Assembly (NCBI RefSeq): GCF_037126465.1
Contig: NC_088201.1
Span: 81,310,273-81,374,272 of the forward strand
From: Ornithodoros turicata
Lineage: Eukaryota > Arthropoda > Arachnida > Ixodida > Argasidae
Direction of reading: 5' to 3'
DNA: 64,000 bases
Notes under the pieces: model-generated
Told to the model about the DNA's origin: nothing
Seen by the model: the letters and a program-made list of their open reading frames with translations, nothing else
The model's database searches: none
Translations under genes and position numbers: made by a program
In this document: positions 1 through 12,600 of the stretch, one piece after another
Position numbering within the stretch: position 1 is the stretch's first letter
Layout: each line of letters starts with the position of its first letter

Positions 1-458
1 AATGGCCAGACTCCTTTTTAATACACAGCACTGCGTAACTGATTTATTTAGGAGGCCCCTGCTGCGGAGAATAATACGGAGACAAAACATGTAGTAAGGG
101 TTCCTAACAGTTTGGAGACGTACGCTCCTGCCAGCTATACATCTTTCAATCATGCTGGCAGCGACCTTACTGAATAATGCGCACGTTCTTGCGCGAGCGC
201 GCTAGTCACGGAGGGCTCTTATGTCTGGTCTTATCTTATGTTCAATGATGGCAGTTGAAGACAGGACACCAGCAGTGGGATTCGAACCCGCACCCTCTAG
301 TGCATTTTCTTCAATTGTATGCAACTGGGCGTTGTAAAGTTTGCGTCGGGTTTGCCCTTCTGTGTTTAATTGCCTCATCCACAAGAACGTTTCTTTTATG
401 TCACATTTTACGATACATAGCGAACACTTAAAGAGGAAGGACATGTTACAACTCTTAC
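1..458. other. 3' side of host gene intron 8 with a SINE; terminal exon not found
   Basis: This is the sequence beyond the donor of exon 8 on the minus strand. It should be intron leading to the last transporter exon (final membrane segments and C-tail). No convincing exon was found in positions 1-200. Positions 216-402 are a tRNA-related repeat, listed separately. Confidence 0.4.
216..402 (-). repeat. tRNA-related SINE with B-box-like motif
   Basis: Read on the minus strand this begins with CAATTAAACACAGAAGGGCA. It contains an RNA polymerase III B-box-like GGTTCGAATCCC and ends near TTCAACTGCCATCATTG. Related blocks without the B box recur at 31108-31195 and 43744-43825, both plus. The shared head and tail support a dispersed SINE or LINE-tail family. 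No target duplication was resolved. Confidence 0.55.
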
Positions 459-646
459 CACTTCGTCGTTAAATATAGCTAGAATCGCTCCCAGGCGGCC
501 GCAGAATGCACACATGTTATACACTCGACTGCGCACCACCGTTGGAATCAGTTCCAATGTTTGCATACGTAGGATGTTATTAGCAGTGGTTATGAAAACC
601 TTAGAGATTCCCAGCGCCAGAATGGAGACCTGTGGAAAGTGGAACC
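459..646 (-). CDS. SLC22-like gene, exon 8 (TM9-TM11)
   Basis: The exon is preceded on the minus strand by a strong acceptor, a T-rich run ending TTTTTTGCAG, and followed by donor GTG|GTAAGA. It starts with two bases that complete a codon begun in exon 7 (giving Trp) and ends in phase 0, 62 codons later. It carries the family motif ELIPT followed by VVRSR, which marks the TM10-TM11 loop. A nearer acceptor (CCACAG at 630) is possible, but it breaks phase with exon 7. Confidence 0.8.
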
Positions 647-3600
647 CTGCAAAAAAGCGAACGACGAAGGAAAGACGAATGATGTAAACGTTCCCTTGCA
701 TGTATAGGGTTAACGTTACGGGTTACATCCCTGACACACGGGCACGCTTGAACTCCTCTACACAGAGGGACACCTAACGGAAAGACGTTGCGTTGCGTGA
801 CACGCAGCAAAGGCGAATCTCCAAGAGCGAAACAACAGAAGTAGTTCGCTCTTGCCGTGTATCACCGGCACGAACTCCCTTCGCGAAGGTGTCCTCTTTA
901 CAGCTGTAAAGAATCCCTAATGAAAAGGAGTTCGAACGCGCTCGTGTTCCAGAGGTATTACATCATTCTGTTAACAGTTAGCGAGCAACCGGCCCTGAAG
1001 TTGTACGCAGCTTCAGGGACCCCTCTCAGAAACATGTTACGAATACACCTTACAGCTGTTTTAAATGTTGGTAAAGTATATCTAAACTCGTTTGCTTAGC
1101 TCATTTTTCCTACCAGTTGCTCACTGCATTTCCATAAAAGTGGTAACACCCATTTACAAATCATGGACACCTTGCTGCACCTCTTGCGTACTTGTGGAAC
1201 TCTTTTTTTTTTTTTTTTTCATTGTTCATATATCCACTAATTTTCTGACACCTACTTTGTTTGCCCTCTGAAATTCGCGAATTGGAAACATGCGACGATT
1301 CTTTCAAGGTGTGTTGATTGGGTTATTTGGCACACGGATTTTTGAAGGACTTAAACCGGGTGTCTCAGTTAAATCCCAGGACTACATAATTCGCGAACGG
1401 GTGCACCAATCGAAGGACTTTCTTTTTTACAAGTATCTCTCCGATACTACCTACAAGCTGCGCAACGTGTGAATGAGTGGGAGGCGCTCATTATTTCAAT
1501 AAAAATTCAAATGAGTTTCGTGAAAAACAACTTCTAAATCAGGGCGCCGACGGCATTACAATGTGTACTACCCCTTTTGGGACCTTCACTGGACACCTTT
1601 TCGATAAAAATGTGCCACCCAAGCGGGTCATTTGGTGCAGTAATTAATTGGTTTTGGTTTACAAATTTTTGTCGCGGCTGGTCGCGGTGAAGCGCAAAAG
1701 GACGCTCTTCCACTCCACTATCCACCAATGAATTCCGTGTTCTTGAGCTTATTTCGCAACGGGGACTGCTGAAGGAAACGTTTGGGCCAGTACTGTGCTA
1801 GTGGAAAGCATGTAATAACAAGGTACTATGCGATAAACTGTGTTTCGTCCGTGCGATCATAACCGAGAAAGGGCATATATCAGTCAGATGCGCGGGGTGG
1901 GGGACTCGCGAAGCAGGTTTGACTCTATTACTTTTGCTTCCGCACTCCCCGTTGCGAAGTAAGCTCGAGAACACTTAATTCATTGGTGGATAAGGAAGTG
2001 GAAGAGCGTCCTTTTGCGCTTCACGGCGATCAGCCGCGGCAAAGATATATAAACAGAAACCAATTAATTACTGCAACAAATGACCCGCTTCGGTGGCAGA
2101 TTTTTATCGAAAAGGTGTCCACTGAACGTCCCAAAATGGATAGCGCCCATTTTAATGTCGATGGCGCCCTGCTTTAGAAGTTATGTTTTTCACGAAACTC
2201 ATTTGAATTTTTCTGTAAACTAGCGCCTCCCACTCATTCACACGGTGCGCAGCTTGTAGATGGTATCGGACAGATACTTGTAAAAAAGAAAGTTATTCGA
2301 TTGGTGCACCCGTTCGCGAATTATTTAGCCCGGGGATTTAACTGAGACACCCTGTATAGCAGGGAACACTGGACGCTTGACGGAAAAGAAATGCTCAGGA
2401 TTGGCGCCACCTTCAAGAACACTTTTCCACCGGCCAACGTGTGCGCTCAGCGCTGTCGCAAGCAGTCATATGAAAGTAACTAGAAAATTAACTAAGTTAA
2501 AAAGGGGGGGGGGGGGAGGTTCCTTCAGATCGAACTTCTGAAGCTGCGAAGAATGGAGGTTATATTGACATGCCACACGAGGGGGGAAAGGGTTACAAGC
2601 CGTCGGGTGACCTTATTTTTGATAAGATAGTTCTGATTCCCGCATTCACCGCGCGTGTTTGTTCCGTGGGTAAGGGTACATTTATGCTGCAGCATCGCTG
2701 CTCGCTGCTCGCTGCAGCTTCAAGCCACTGATCTCGATTGTAAAAGGCTGGATCGCGGATGGGGAGCGCGAGCGTGAGGAAACCGGCCGCCATCTTACTG
2801 TACCCACAACAGTCGCCGCAGCGATCATGGCAACTTCTTGCAATTACGGTCGTACCAACCGTACTGGCAAGGATACAGGGCCTAAATTTCTACAGGTGAG
2901 TAATTCTTTATCAAGGAATAAATAGGCGTCCATTCTGTATATTTAGTTGACCATTATGAAGTGTTTTTTTGTTCAAAACGAGCACTGGATGCAGGTTGTT
3001 TGATCGCTCTTCCGAGGTTCAATCGAGCACACTTGCATGTTACCTGGTGACAAATACAGTTTGAGTGCATAATGTGCTTGAAAGAACATGTTATAGTACA
3101 CTGGTAGTGTTGTCATCAATATATGTGCGAGCACTCGAGCGCTTTTTTGCATGCATTGCTAGCATGGTACACGGTGTTCTCTACGGAAGCGAGTGCACAT
3201 TCATTTCTTTGAATTACCTTCGCGCACAAGTTCGGTATTACGTCGTAACTAGACCAAGATTGTCACCTTTTTTCATGTATTGGTATTGTTTTGTGCCTTG
3301 GTTTGATTTGTGACACAGAATGCTACGTGACGGTGGTGTGGCGCGACTTGGATAACGCCTTGTGTCTCACCTGTACCGTCAGCTTACGATAATAATAATT
3401 TGTAGCGTGCCGTGCTATTTGTAGCAGTTTTTAAGACAAAAGTGGTGTCTCGTCAATACAGGTTTCGTCATGTGGACTACCCAGTGAATAATCTGTGCAG
3501 TGTGATACGACTGGGTGTACAGATAAGTATCAAGTTCCTCATCCACTGGTTTCTACTTTACAGGAAGGAACCACCGCAGTGCACGCACTGTGGTTAGCCT

Positions 3601-6600
3601 CTCTCAAATTTGCACATTTTCATACATGTTGACATCAGAAACACACCTTAGGCTCCTTCACCCAGCAATATAATAATTATAATTCTTTTTAGAAGAGTTC
3701 CCCATATTCTTTTTAGAATATGTTTTAATATTTTCAATTTTTAGAAGATACAGGGATTGTAAGCCATGTTTTAAACTGATGTTTTAACATTTGTCCAATG
3801 CATTTAATAAACAACATTCATTTTTAACTGGTTGCACCCAAACCAATGTTCTGATGTATTATATTGCCTTTGTTGTCGATGCACCATAAAAATTGGAATA
3901 ATCATCAATACAGGTTACTTCACAGCTGCCTCGACATACTCAAGAAATGGGTGCAGAACCTTCGTAATGCCCACAAACTTTGACTACCACAGCACCTCCA
4001 GAAAGTAAAAGCATATGTGTCACATGGGATTTTTAAAGGCATTCACAGTATATAATACCTTGTGTGAACTGTTGTAGATCTAAGCAGCCTCTACAGTACA
4101 CTCTCAGAAATTAAAACATGTCAGGGAACTGTGATAATCGTTTCAGTTAATAGGCATGCACATATATGCTATAAGAAGAAATTTATTTATTGAGGATGCA
4201 TTTATCTGGTACTGATGTTGTTTACATCTACCATTGATCACATTAAATTTAAAATTCAGCATATATGAGAAAATATCAGGAGGGAAGTTGCTATTCTTTG
4301 CTCATTCCAACCTAAAATTGAGTGCTACAAATTTAGAGAGTGTACCTGTCCATTGTCATCCCTAAAATATATATTGTCATTGTAGGAAGGTCACAAAACA
4401 ATAAATGTTGTCTTTTGCGACCTCCCTGCACGTTCATTGTATCCTGAGATGCATAAGTGCAAGAAATAAATGTTGAACTTGAAAAATGTATACTCTCTTT
4501 ACTCATCATCAGTGATCTTCTTTACAAAAGCATATCGTGTTAGACTTTTTTGTTTACGCTTCACAGACAGGATATACGAGGTCCAAAATGACAAAAGCAC
4601 AACTGTTTCAAGCTCCAAATCGTTCTGTTGCAATTTGCAGACCATACGTGTGTAGTGCAAGAGGGCCCCTGCACATCAAAGGGTAAGATGGGAGTCATTA
4701 ATGAAAGTGGTTCCTATGAGAGACTTCGATGCTTGTGAAGCATCGAAATGTGCAAAGAAAATTGTTGAATTGCAAGAAAATTGTGCAAACTGCGGAAAGT
4801 GCCATAGAAGATCTCCAGAAAGCGTGTCTGGTCTCACAACGGTGCCCCTTTTAGATGACGATGATACTGATTGGTGTTTCAGATGTGGAGCTGCATTTTT
4901 TGTAACGTGCTTCACATAACAAACATGACAAAGCCAGTGCTGGATGGACATTCAGTTTGGCACAACCGCGCCTGCAAATACGCAGAACAAATGAAGGAAG
5001 CAACAAACAAACATAGAAGGGCTGTACTTCAAAAAGAGATAAGTCCTGTGTCTCAAGCAGGTGTCACCACTTGCTAAGTAAGTTAATTGATTAAGCTTAC
5101 ATCACAACCTGACTAACTGTTCTAACGAGCGCGAACGAATTGCGTGAAGTAATTATTTGAGCTGCTTGACGGTGTGTCCATATGTGCGAGGCATGGCACC
5201 CATGTCGTTCACTAAAAGACTCTTTCTGCGGCGATGCTTGATATAAATCATACTAAACGCATACACGGCTAAAACAACGGCTGAGAGTCTACAGAACGAT
5301 ATCTTTCTGTCATGCGAGTATATCTTTTCCCGGACCGTTCGTGACGGAAAAATATTTGTCCAGAACGCAGCACAGGATATTATATACATGGTTGTTGTTA
5401 ACCTCACATCGTTTCTGATTGAAATATTGGCTGGGAAACGTGCTGTAGTACAATTCCCAGCGTTGCACTGCAGTGACAGTCTAGTTTCGGAATGCAAAAC
5501 ATAACGTTATTAAGAATCGAAAAGCAGGGCACCTGCAAAACACTGTTAGGATGCATCAGTATACTGGCACCTTACAAAATCGCGTGACGACAAACAATGA
5601 TCAACGCCTGTAGCGCAATAAATACTCACAATCTCTGTTGCCTCCCATTGTTTCCAATGGGCACACACAGCGTTTTAGGGCCCACCAACATGGCGGCCCG
5701 AATGCGTACCTCTCTCCCACGAGCCCCTCTCCCATACGCGATCCAGCCTTTATACATAGAGATCAGTGCTTCAAGCACATCGCTGCTCGCATAACCGCTA
5801 GGGTGCGTTTACCCTGCAGATTGCTCAAGATGCTGCTCGCTTTCGCTATATCAGTCGCCTAGCAGCGTTCACTGTGGAAGGATGGAAACGAGGAAAAGTG
5901 GGAAGGAGGAAACCGACTTCATCACAACCAATCGCAGGTCGGATTTCAAGACGCCAGTCATCAATGATACCAGGAAGACAAACATGTTTACATTCCTAGG
6001 TGCAGCGAGCAGAGCGGCAAGCAGCGGCGAGGATAAGCGAGCAGCCAGGCTGCAGGGTAAATACACCAACAGAAAGCTCTGTGTTTGACCTGTCATCGCC
6101 AGAAGTCAGGTAGTCCCCGGGCATGTTCAAACATGTTTGGCAGCATTGTTGTGGCGATGATCATGGCGTGCATCTTTGGCAAGCAGCGATGCTGCAGCAT
6201 GAACGCGCCCACAGAGATACATGTGTTTGTTTCGTCATCGCCAAACAGCGATGTGCCATGTGCCAGCAGCGATGCTGCAGCATAAATGTACCCTAAGGCT
6301 TGTAACCCTTTCCCCCTCGTGTGGCCTGCCAGTGTAACCTCCTTTCTTCGCAGCTTTGCGCTCAAACTACGAGCCGTCAAAAAAGAGGCGAAGCCAAGGG
6401 CTCATTTCCACGGATTTTCGGCGAATTTATTTCGGCAATTGCCATTGCATTACGAGTGGGATTATGTGCTATACTGAGTAAAGTGAGCACGGGGAACCCA
6501 TTTCCGCAAAGAAAACTTTAGGTTGCCTTGGGAAATTTCGCAGTTCAATTCAAGAAATTAACTTTCCGTCAATTGAAATGAAATAAAAATGTTACCAATA

Positions 6601-9600
6601 TGTGGCAAAAGTTATTGGCAGAAAAAAATCCCTTGACCGCATGTCTCTCCGGGGCTTACGTTTTTTACTATGAATTTCTATCACGGTTGGTGGACCACCC
6701 TGTATATCAAAGACGTTTCGCAAACCTTCCCTGCAGCCTAGCTTTGTGCTTCTACGAATTTTCTCAGCGGAAAAGATAAAGCCTTTGGGGGAAGTGCAAG
6801 TCAACGTGCTGCATGACAATGAAAGCTATCGGCTCGAAATGCAAGCTGTAGCACACAATGGACCACCCTTACTTGGTCGGGAGTGGTTGAGAAGTATCAA
6901 GCGCGACTGGACGAGCATTACGGCGCTCAGGAAATCGCATGCCGATAATGCAGCTATCTTTCAGAGAATGACGGATGAGCTGTTACAAGGTATGCAACAA
7001 ACTGTCTGTTACATGAGTGACAGCTTAGTGTCGGGAAGGAACGAAGAGGAACAACTTTGTAACCTCGAGACAGTTCTGCGCCGACTGCAATAAAAGAGGT
7101 TAAAGCTACAGAAAGGAAAATGTCAGTTTTTGCAGACGAAAGTAATGTACCTGGGACACATGATCAGTGAAGACGGCTTAAGCACATGTTTCGACAAGGT
7201 GAACGCGCTGTTGCACGCACCATCTATGAGAAACGTAAAGCAGTTGGGATCATTCTTGGGACTCGCTAACTACTACGGAAGGTTCCTCCCGAACCTCGCA
7301 ACAAAGTTACAGCCAGTGAATAAGCTACTGCACAAAGGAATACGTTGGAGCTAGAACGCCAAGTGTAAAGAAGCATTCAACGACGTGAAGAAAATGGTGG
7401 CCTCAGTTCAGTCTTGTGCGCTTTTGACCCAGAGAAGCCAAAAGTGTTGGCATGTGATGCGCCTGCTGAGTGCTGCGTTGTAGCCGTAACTTCGTACAAG
7501 TTTCCGGATTGGAGCGACAGGCTCGTTGCTTTTGCATCTCGGACTCTTACTGAGCACGAGAAGAACTACACGCAACTGGAGAAGGAGGCTCTTGCCATAA
7601 TATTCGCAGTGAATAAGTTGCACTATTACTTGTATGGTCATCAGTTTACATTGATAATGGACCACAAACCTCTGCAAACCATTCTAGGACCGAAGACTAA
7701 TATTCCTTTCATGGGAGCTGCAAGACTGCAAAGAGTGTCGTGTATCTTATCGGCGCATCAGTTCATCATCGTGTACCGTTCGTCAGAAGAAGATGCCATG
7801 GGTGATTTGTTGTCTTGATCGCCACGGGCCAATACTGACAGCACTAGGGACTCAGGAGAGGAAGTAACAGTCGTCATGTGCAACTATCTGGACGACACTC
7901 CACTCGACAGTCGAAGTATTGCCCGAGCTACAGCGCGCAATGTCCTCCAAAGTAAAGTACGAGAATTCACTTTGACTGGGTGGAAAGAAGAGAAGCCGAA
8001 AAGCCCGGAGCTAAGACGTTTCTTTGTTCGGCGACACAAACTTTCGGTGCACCAATGGTGCCTAGGACATGGGAGTAGTGATTCCTTGAAGTCTGCAGGA
8101 TGCGGTACTACAAGAACTGCAGCGGAACCACTCCGGGATAGTGCGGACGAAAGAAGGCGCTAGAAGCTATGTTTGGTGGACTTCAATTGACAAGGACACC
8201 GAAAGTGGTATAAAAGCATGTCCTCGTTGTCAACTGCACTGCAAGAACCCTTCTCCAGCCCCGTTACATCCAAGGTCTTTTCCGTCAAGGCTATGGCAAA
8301 GGATCCATATCGAGCTTGCTGGACCCTTCCTAGGTTCAATGTTCCTCCATTGGATAAAGGTATTACCATCATCACTTCGGCACCGTACCATGCATCAACA
8401 AACGGCTTGGCCGAAAGGTTTATTCAGACTGAGAAAGATGGGCTCAGGAAATCGGCTGGTTATCTCGATTTCTGATGTCCTACAGAAATACACCACATGC
8501 GACAACAGAGGAGTCACCAGCGTGTTTAATGTTAGGACGACGTTTGCAAAACCGTATAGATTGTCTTAAACCTAACTTTGAGGAAAAGATAAAGTCTCAG
8601 TTTCGGCAAGCCCTTCTAAAGCCTTGTCGCGAGAGGCATATCACAGCGGGAGATGAAGTCCTTTCGCGGGAATAGCTGAAATACGGGAATCGAATATGGG
8701 AATTCAAAATGGGTATCTGCTGCTGTTGCCAGAAACACTGGTTCTCTCTTATACAACGTCGAAGGTTCTCCAGGTAGGACGTGGCGCAGACATCAAGATC
8801 AGCTGTTGCCTTGAGGATACATTACTACAGGTTTTCCCGCTCATTTTAATCCATTGGTCACTCAATTTAATCCAAGCGCTACCCAATTTAATCCAGTGGT
8901 GAACCAAATTAATCCAGACACCAACCAATTTAATCCAAGAGCTACCCAATTTAATCCATTTGTGTACGACCCTGTATTCAGTCATGTCATGACAGCAACT
9001 TTCATGATTTCCCTAATGTATCATGAGTTCATGCATGACTACTGATTCAACAACCCCTGGATTTTGCAGTGTCATGCCGTGTTTTATGACTCCCTTTTAT
9101 CATTATGACATTTCATGACTATTTTCATGACATGTGCCATGAATCTATTTTATGGGATTACCGCTGCTTCACACAGTGTCCCTCTGTAGTCTGTGACTAC
9201 CGACGGTCATTGTGACGTTTCATGACTACTTCCATGATATGTGCCATGAATCGATTTTATGGGACTACCGCTGCTTCAAACAGTGTCTTACAATGGTTTG
9301 TGACTACCGACGGTCATTGTGACGTTTCATGACTACTTCCATGATATGTGCCATGAATCGATTTTATGGGACTACCGCTGCTTCAAACAGTGTCTTACAG
9401 TGGTTTGTGACTACCGACGGTCATTGTGACGTTTCATGACTATTTTCATGATATATGCCATGAATCGATTTTATGGGACTACCGCTGCTTCAAACAGTGT
9501 CTTACAGTGGTTTGTGACTACCAACGGTCATTGTGTCATTTCGTAACTATTTTCATGATATGTGCCATGAATCCATTTTATGGGACTACCGCTGCTTCAA

Positions 9601-12600
9601 ACAGTGTCATGCGGTGTTTTATGACTGCTTTCTGTCATTATGCCATTCCATGACTATTTTCATGATATGTGCCATGAATCGATTTTATGGGACTACCGCT
9701 GCTTCAAACAGTGTCTTACAGTGTTTTGTGACTACCGATGGTCATTATGACGTTTCATGACTATTTTCATGATATGTGCCATGAATCGATTTTATGGGAC
9801 TACCGTTGCTTCAAACAGTGTCTTACATTGGTTTGTGACTACCGACGGTCATTGTGACATTTCGTGACTATTTTCATGATATGTGCCATAATTCGGTTTT
9901 ATGGGACTACTGCTGCTTCAAACAGTGTCTTACAGTGGTTTGTGACTACCAACCGTCATTGTGTCATTTCGTAACTATTTTCATGATATGTGCCATGAAT
10001 CCATTTTATGGGACTACCGCTGCTTCAAACAGTGTCATGCGGTGTTTTATGACTGCTTTCTGTCATTATGCCATTCCATGACTATTTTCATGATATGTGC
10101 CATGAATCGATTTTATGGGACTACCGCTGCTTCAAACAGTGTCATGCGGTGTTTTATGACCACTTTCTGTCATTATGACATTTCATGACTATTTTCATGA
10201 TATGTGCCATGAATCGATTTTATGGGACTACCGCTGCTTCAAACAGTGTCTTACAGTGTTTTGTGACTACCGATGGTCATTATGACGTTTCATGACTATT
10301 TTCATGATATGTGCCATGAATCGATTTTATGGGACTACCGTTGCTTCAAACAGTGTCTTACATTGGTTTGTGACTACCGACGGTCATTGTGACATTTCGT
10401 GACTATTTTCATGATATGTGCCATAATTCGGTTTTATGGGACTACTGCTGCTTCAAATAGTATCATACAGTGTTCTATAACTGCCGACGGTCATTACGAC
10501 GTTTCATGACTATTTTCATGACATGTGCCGTGAATCGATTTTATGGGACTGCCGCTACTTCAAGCAGTGTCATACACTGGTTTGTGACCACCGACGCTCA
10601 TTATGACTTTCAATTACTACTTTTACAATACGTGCCATGAACCTATGTTAGGGGATACCGCTGCTTCACCAGGTGTCGTACAGTGTTTTGTCACTACTGA
10701 TGGTCATTATAACATTTCATGAGGACTTTCATGATACGTGCCCTGAATCAATTTGTGGCACTTCAAACACTGTCATATTCACATTCTCTGACTATTTTCA
10801 TGATACGGGTCATGACTCGACTTTTATGCAGATACCTTAGCTTCACGCAGTGTCATGCAGTTTTAGGAATACCGATGGTCACTAAGGTATTCGTAGATAA
10901 TCATAAAACATTGTATAACACGATGTGAAGCAGCTGAGTTGCATCGAGTCGGTCATGATAGATATTATGTAAGTATCATGGAATGTCATAATGAGCGTCA
11001 GTAATCATAAAACTATGTGACACTGTCTGACGCAGCGGTAGTCGCACAACACGTTGGTACGGTCAATATTGGGATACGCAGCCGGTATGCGGAGTCGTTA
11101 TCAGGTGTGATAGGCTAGAGCTTGTTCTGAACAATGCTACGAGGTTCATTTTTAATATACGTGATCGCACAGCAAGTATGTCCGAGATTAAAAGGCGGTA
11201 TACAATTTCGTTATTGGCAGTGAGACGTAAATAGCCAGGCTTGTTCTTATATATAAATTATATAATTCTGGTTGATATGTTACCCCTGCTCATTTTTGCT
11301 CTCGTGGTGTAGAGATGTGGTGTATCCTTACAAGATAGAATCAAAATAAGGTTACACAGACACACATAAATACTCCACACTGGTGGCTAGGTATTAGCCA
11401 ATGGAATGACTTGCCAGCAGACGTTGTCGCACTGTCAGATCTTGGTAGCTTTCAGATAGCACTTGAGAAAATATTCTTTTGATTGTAACACACGGACTTG
11501 TCTAAAAATTTCTGTTTTCTGTTCCTTCTCCCCTACGTAACGCCTTTACGTAAAGGGTCTTTAAGAAAATTAAATAAAATAATGTCGGTTCATGCCACAT
11601 ATAATGGAAATGGCCATGTAACGTCATAATGGCCGTCTGTTGCCTCTAAAACACTCGTGACACTGTATGAAGCAACGGTAGTTGGATGAAGCCGAGTCAT
11701 GACCCAAATCATGAAAATAGTCATGGAATGTATTAAATACCATTGGTAGTTAGAAAGCACTATGACGCTGCTTAAAGCAGTGGTGGTCCCATAAAATTGA
11801 TCCATGGTCATATCATGAAAACAGTCATGAAATGTAATAATGACAGCGAGAAGTCATAAAACACTGTATGACAGTTTGAAACAGTGCCAGTCCCATAAAA
11901 TCGATTCATGACACATATCATAAAAATAGTCATTAAATGTCATAATAACCAACGCTGGTCATAAAACACTCCATGACACTGTTTCAAACACTGGTAGTCC
12001 TATAAAATTGATTCATAGAACATGTCATGAAAATAGTCATAGAATAGTCGTAAAACACTGTATGATACTCTTTGAAGCAGCGGTAGTTAGAAAAAATCGA
12101 TTCATAAAACATTTCATGAAATAGTCATGAAATATCACAATGACCATCGGTAGTCATAACCACTGTATGACACTGTTCGAAGCAGCGGTAGTCCCATAAA
12201 ATCGATTCATAAAACATATCATGAAAATAGTCGTGAAATATCATAATGACCATCAGTAGTCATAAAACACTATATGACTGTTTGAAGCAAGCGTGGTCAC
12301 ACAAAAATTTATTCATGGCACATACCATGGCATATTCATGGAATGTCATAATGACTGTCGGTGGTCATAAAACACTGCATGACACTGTTTGAAGTAGTGG
12401 TAGTCCCATAAAATTGATTCACGGCACATATCATGACAATACTCATATAATGTCGTACCGACCGTCGTTAGTCGTAAAACACCGCATGACACTGTTCGAA
12501 GCACCAGTAGTTCCATAAAATCGATTCACGGCACATATCATGAAAATAGTCATGGAATGGCATAATGACAGAAAGCAGTCATAAAACACCGCATGACACT

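Larger units (their letters stand above)
2355..6745. other. Intron 7 segment between repeats
   Basis: A G-run lies at 2505-2518. Inverted ends at 2538-2710 and 6245-6350 bound about 3.5 kb (separate entry). A cysteine-rich open stretch lies at 4701-5077. At 6700-6711 an isolated ACCCTGTA end resembles the CAGGG/TA MITE terminus. LINE-like 3' tails with AATAAATGTTGAAC occur near 4466. The rest is AT-rich with no recognised gene. Confidence 0.4.

Noticed and set aside
459..629. Shorter exon 8 using the CCACAG acceptor at 630
   Set aside because: It would break the reading frame with exon 7, whereas the stronger TTTTTTGCAG acceptor (exon start 646) restores phase and supplies a Trp expected in the family.
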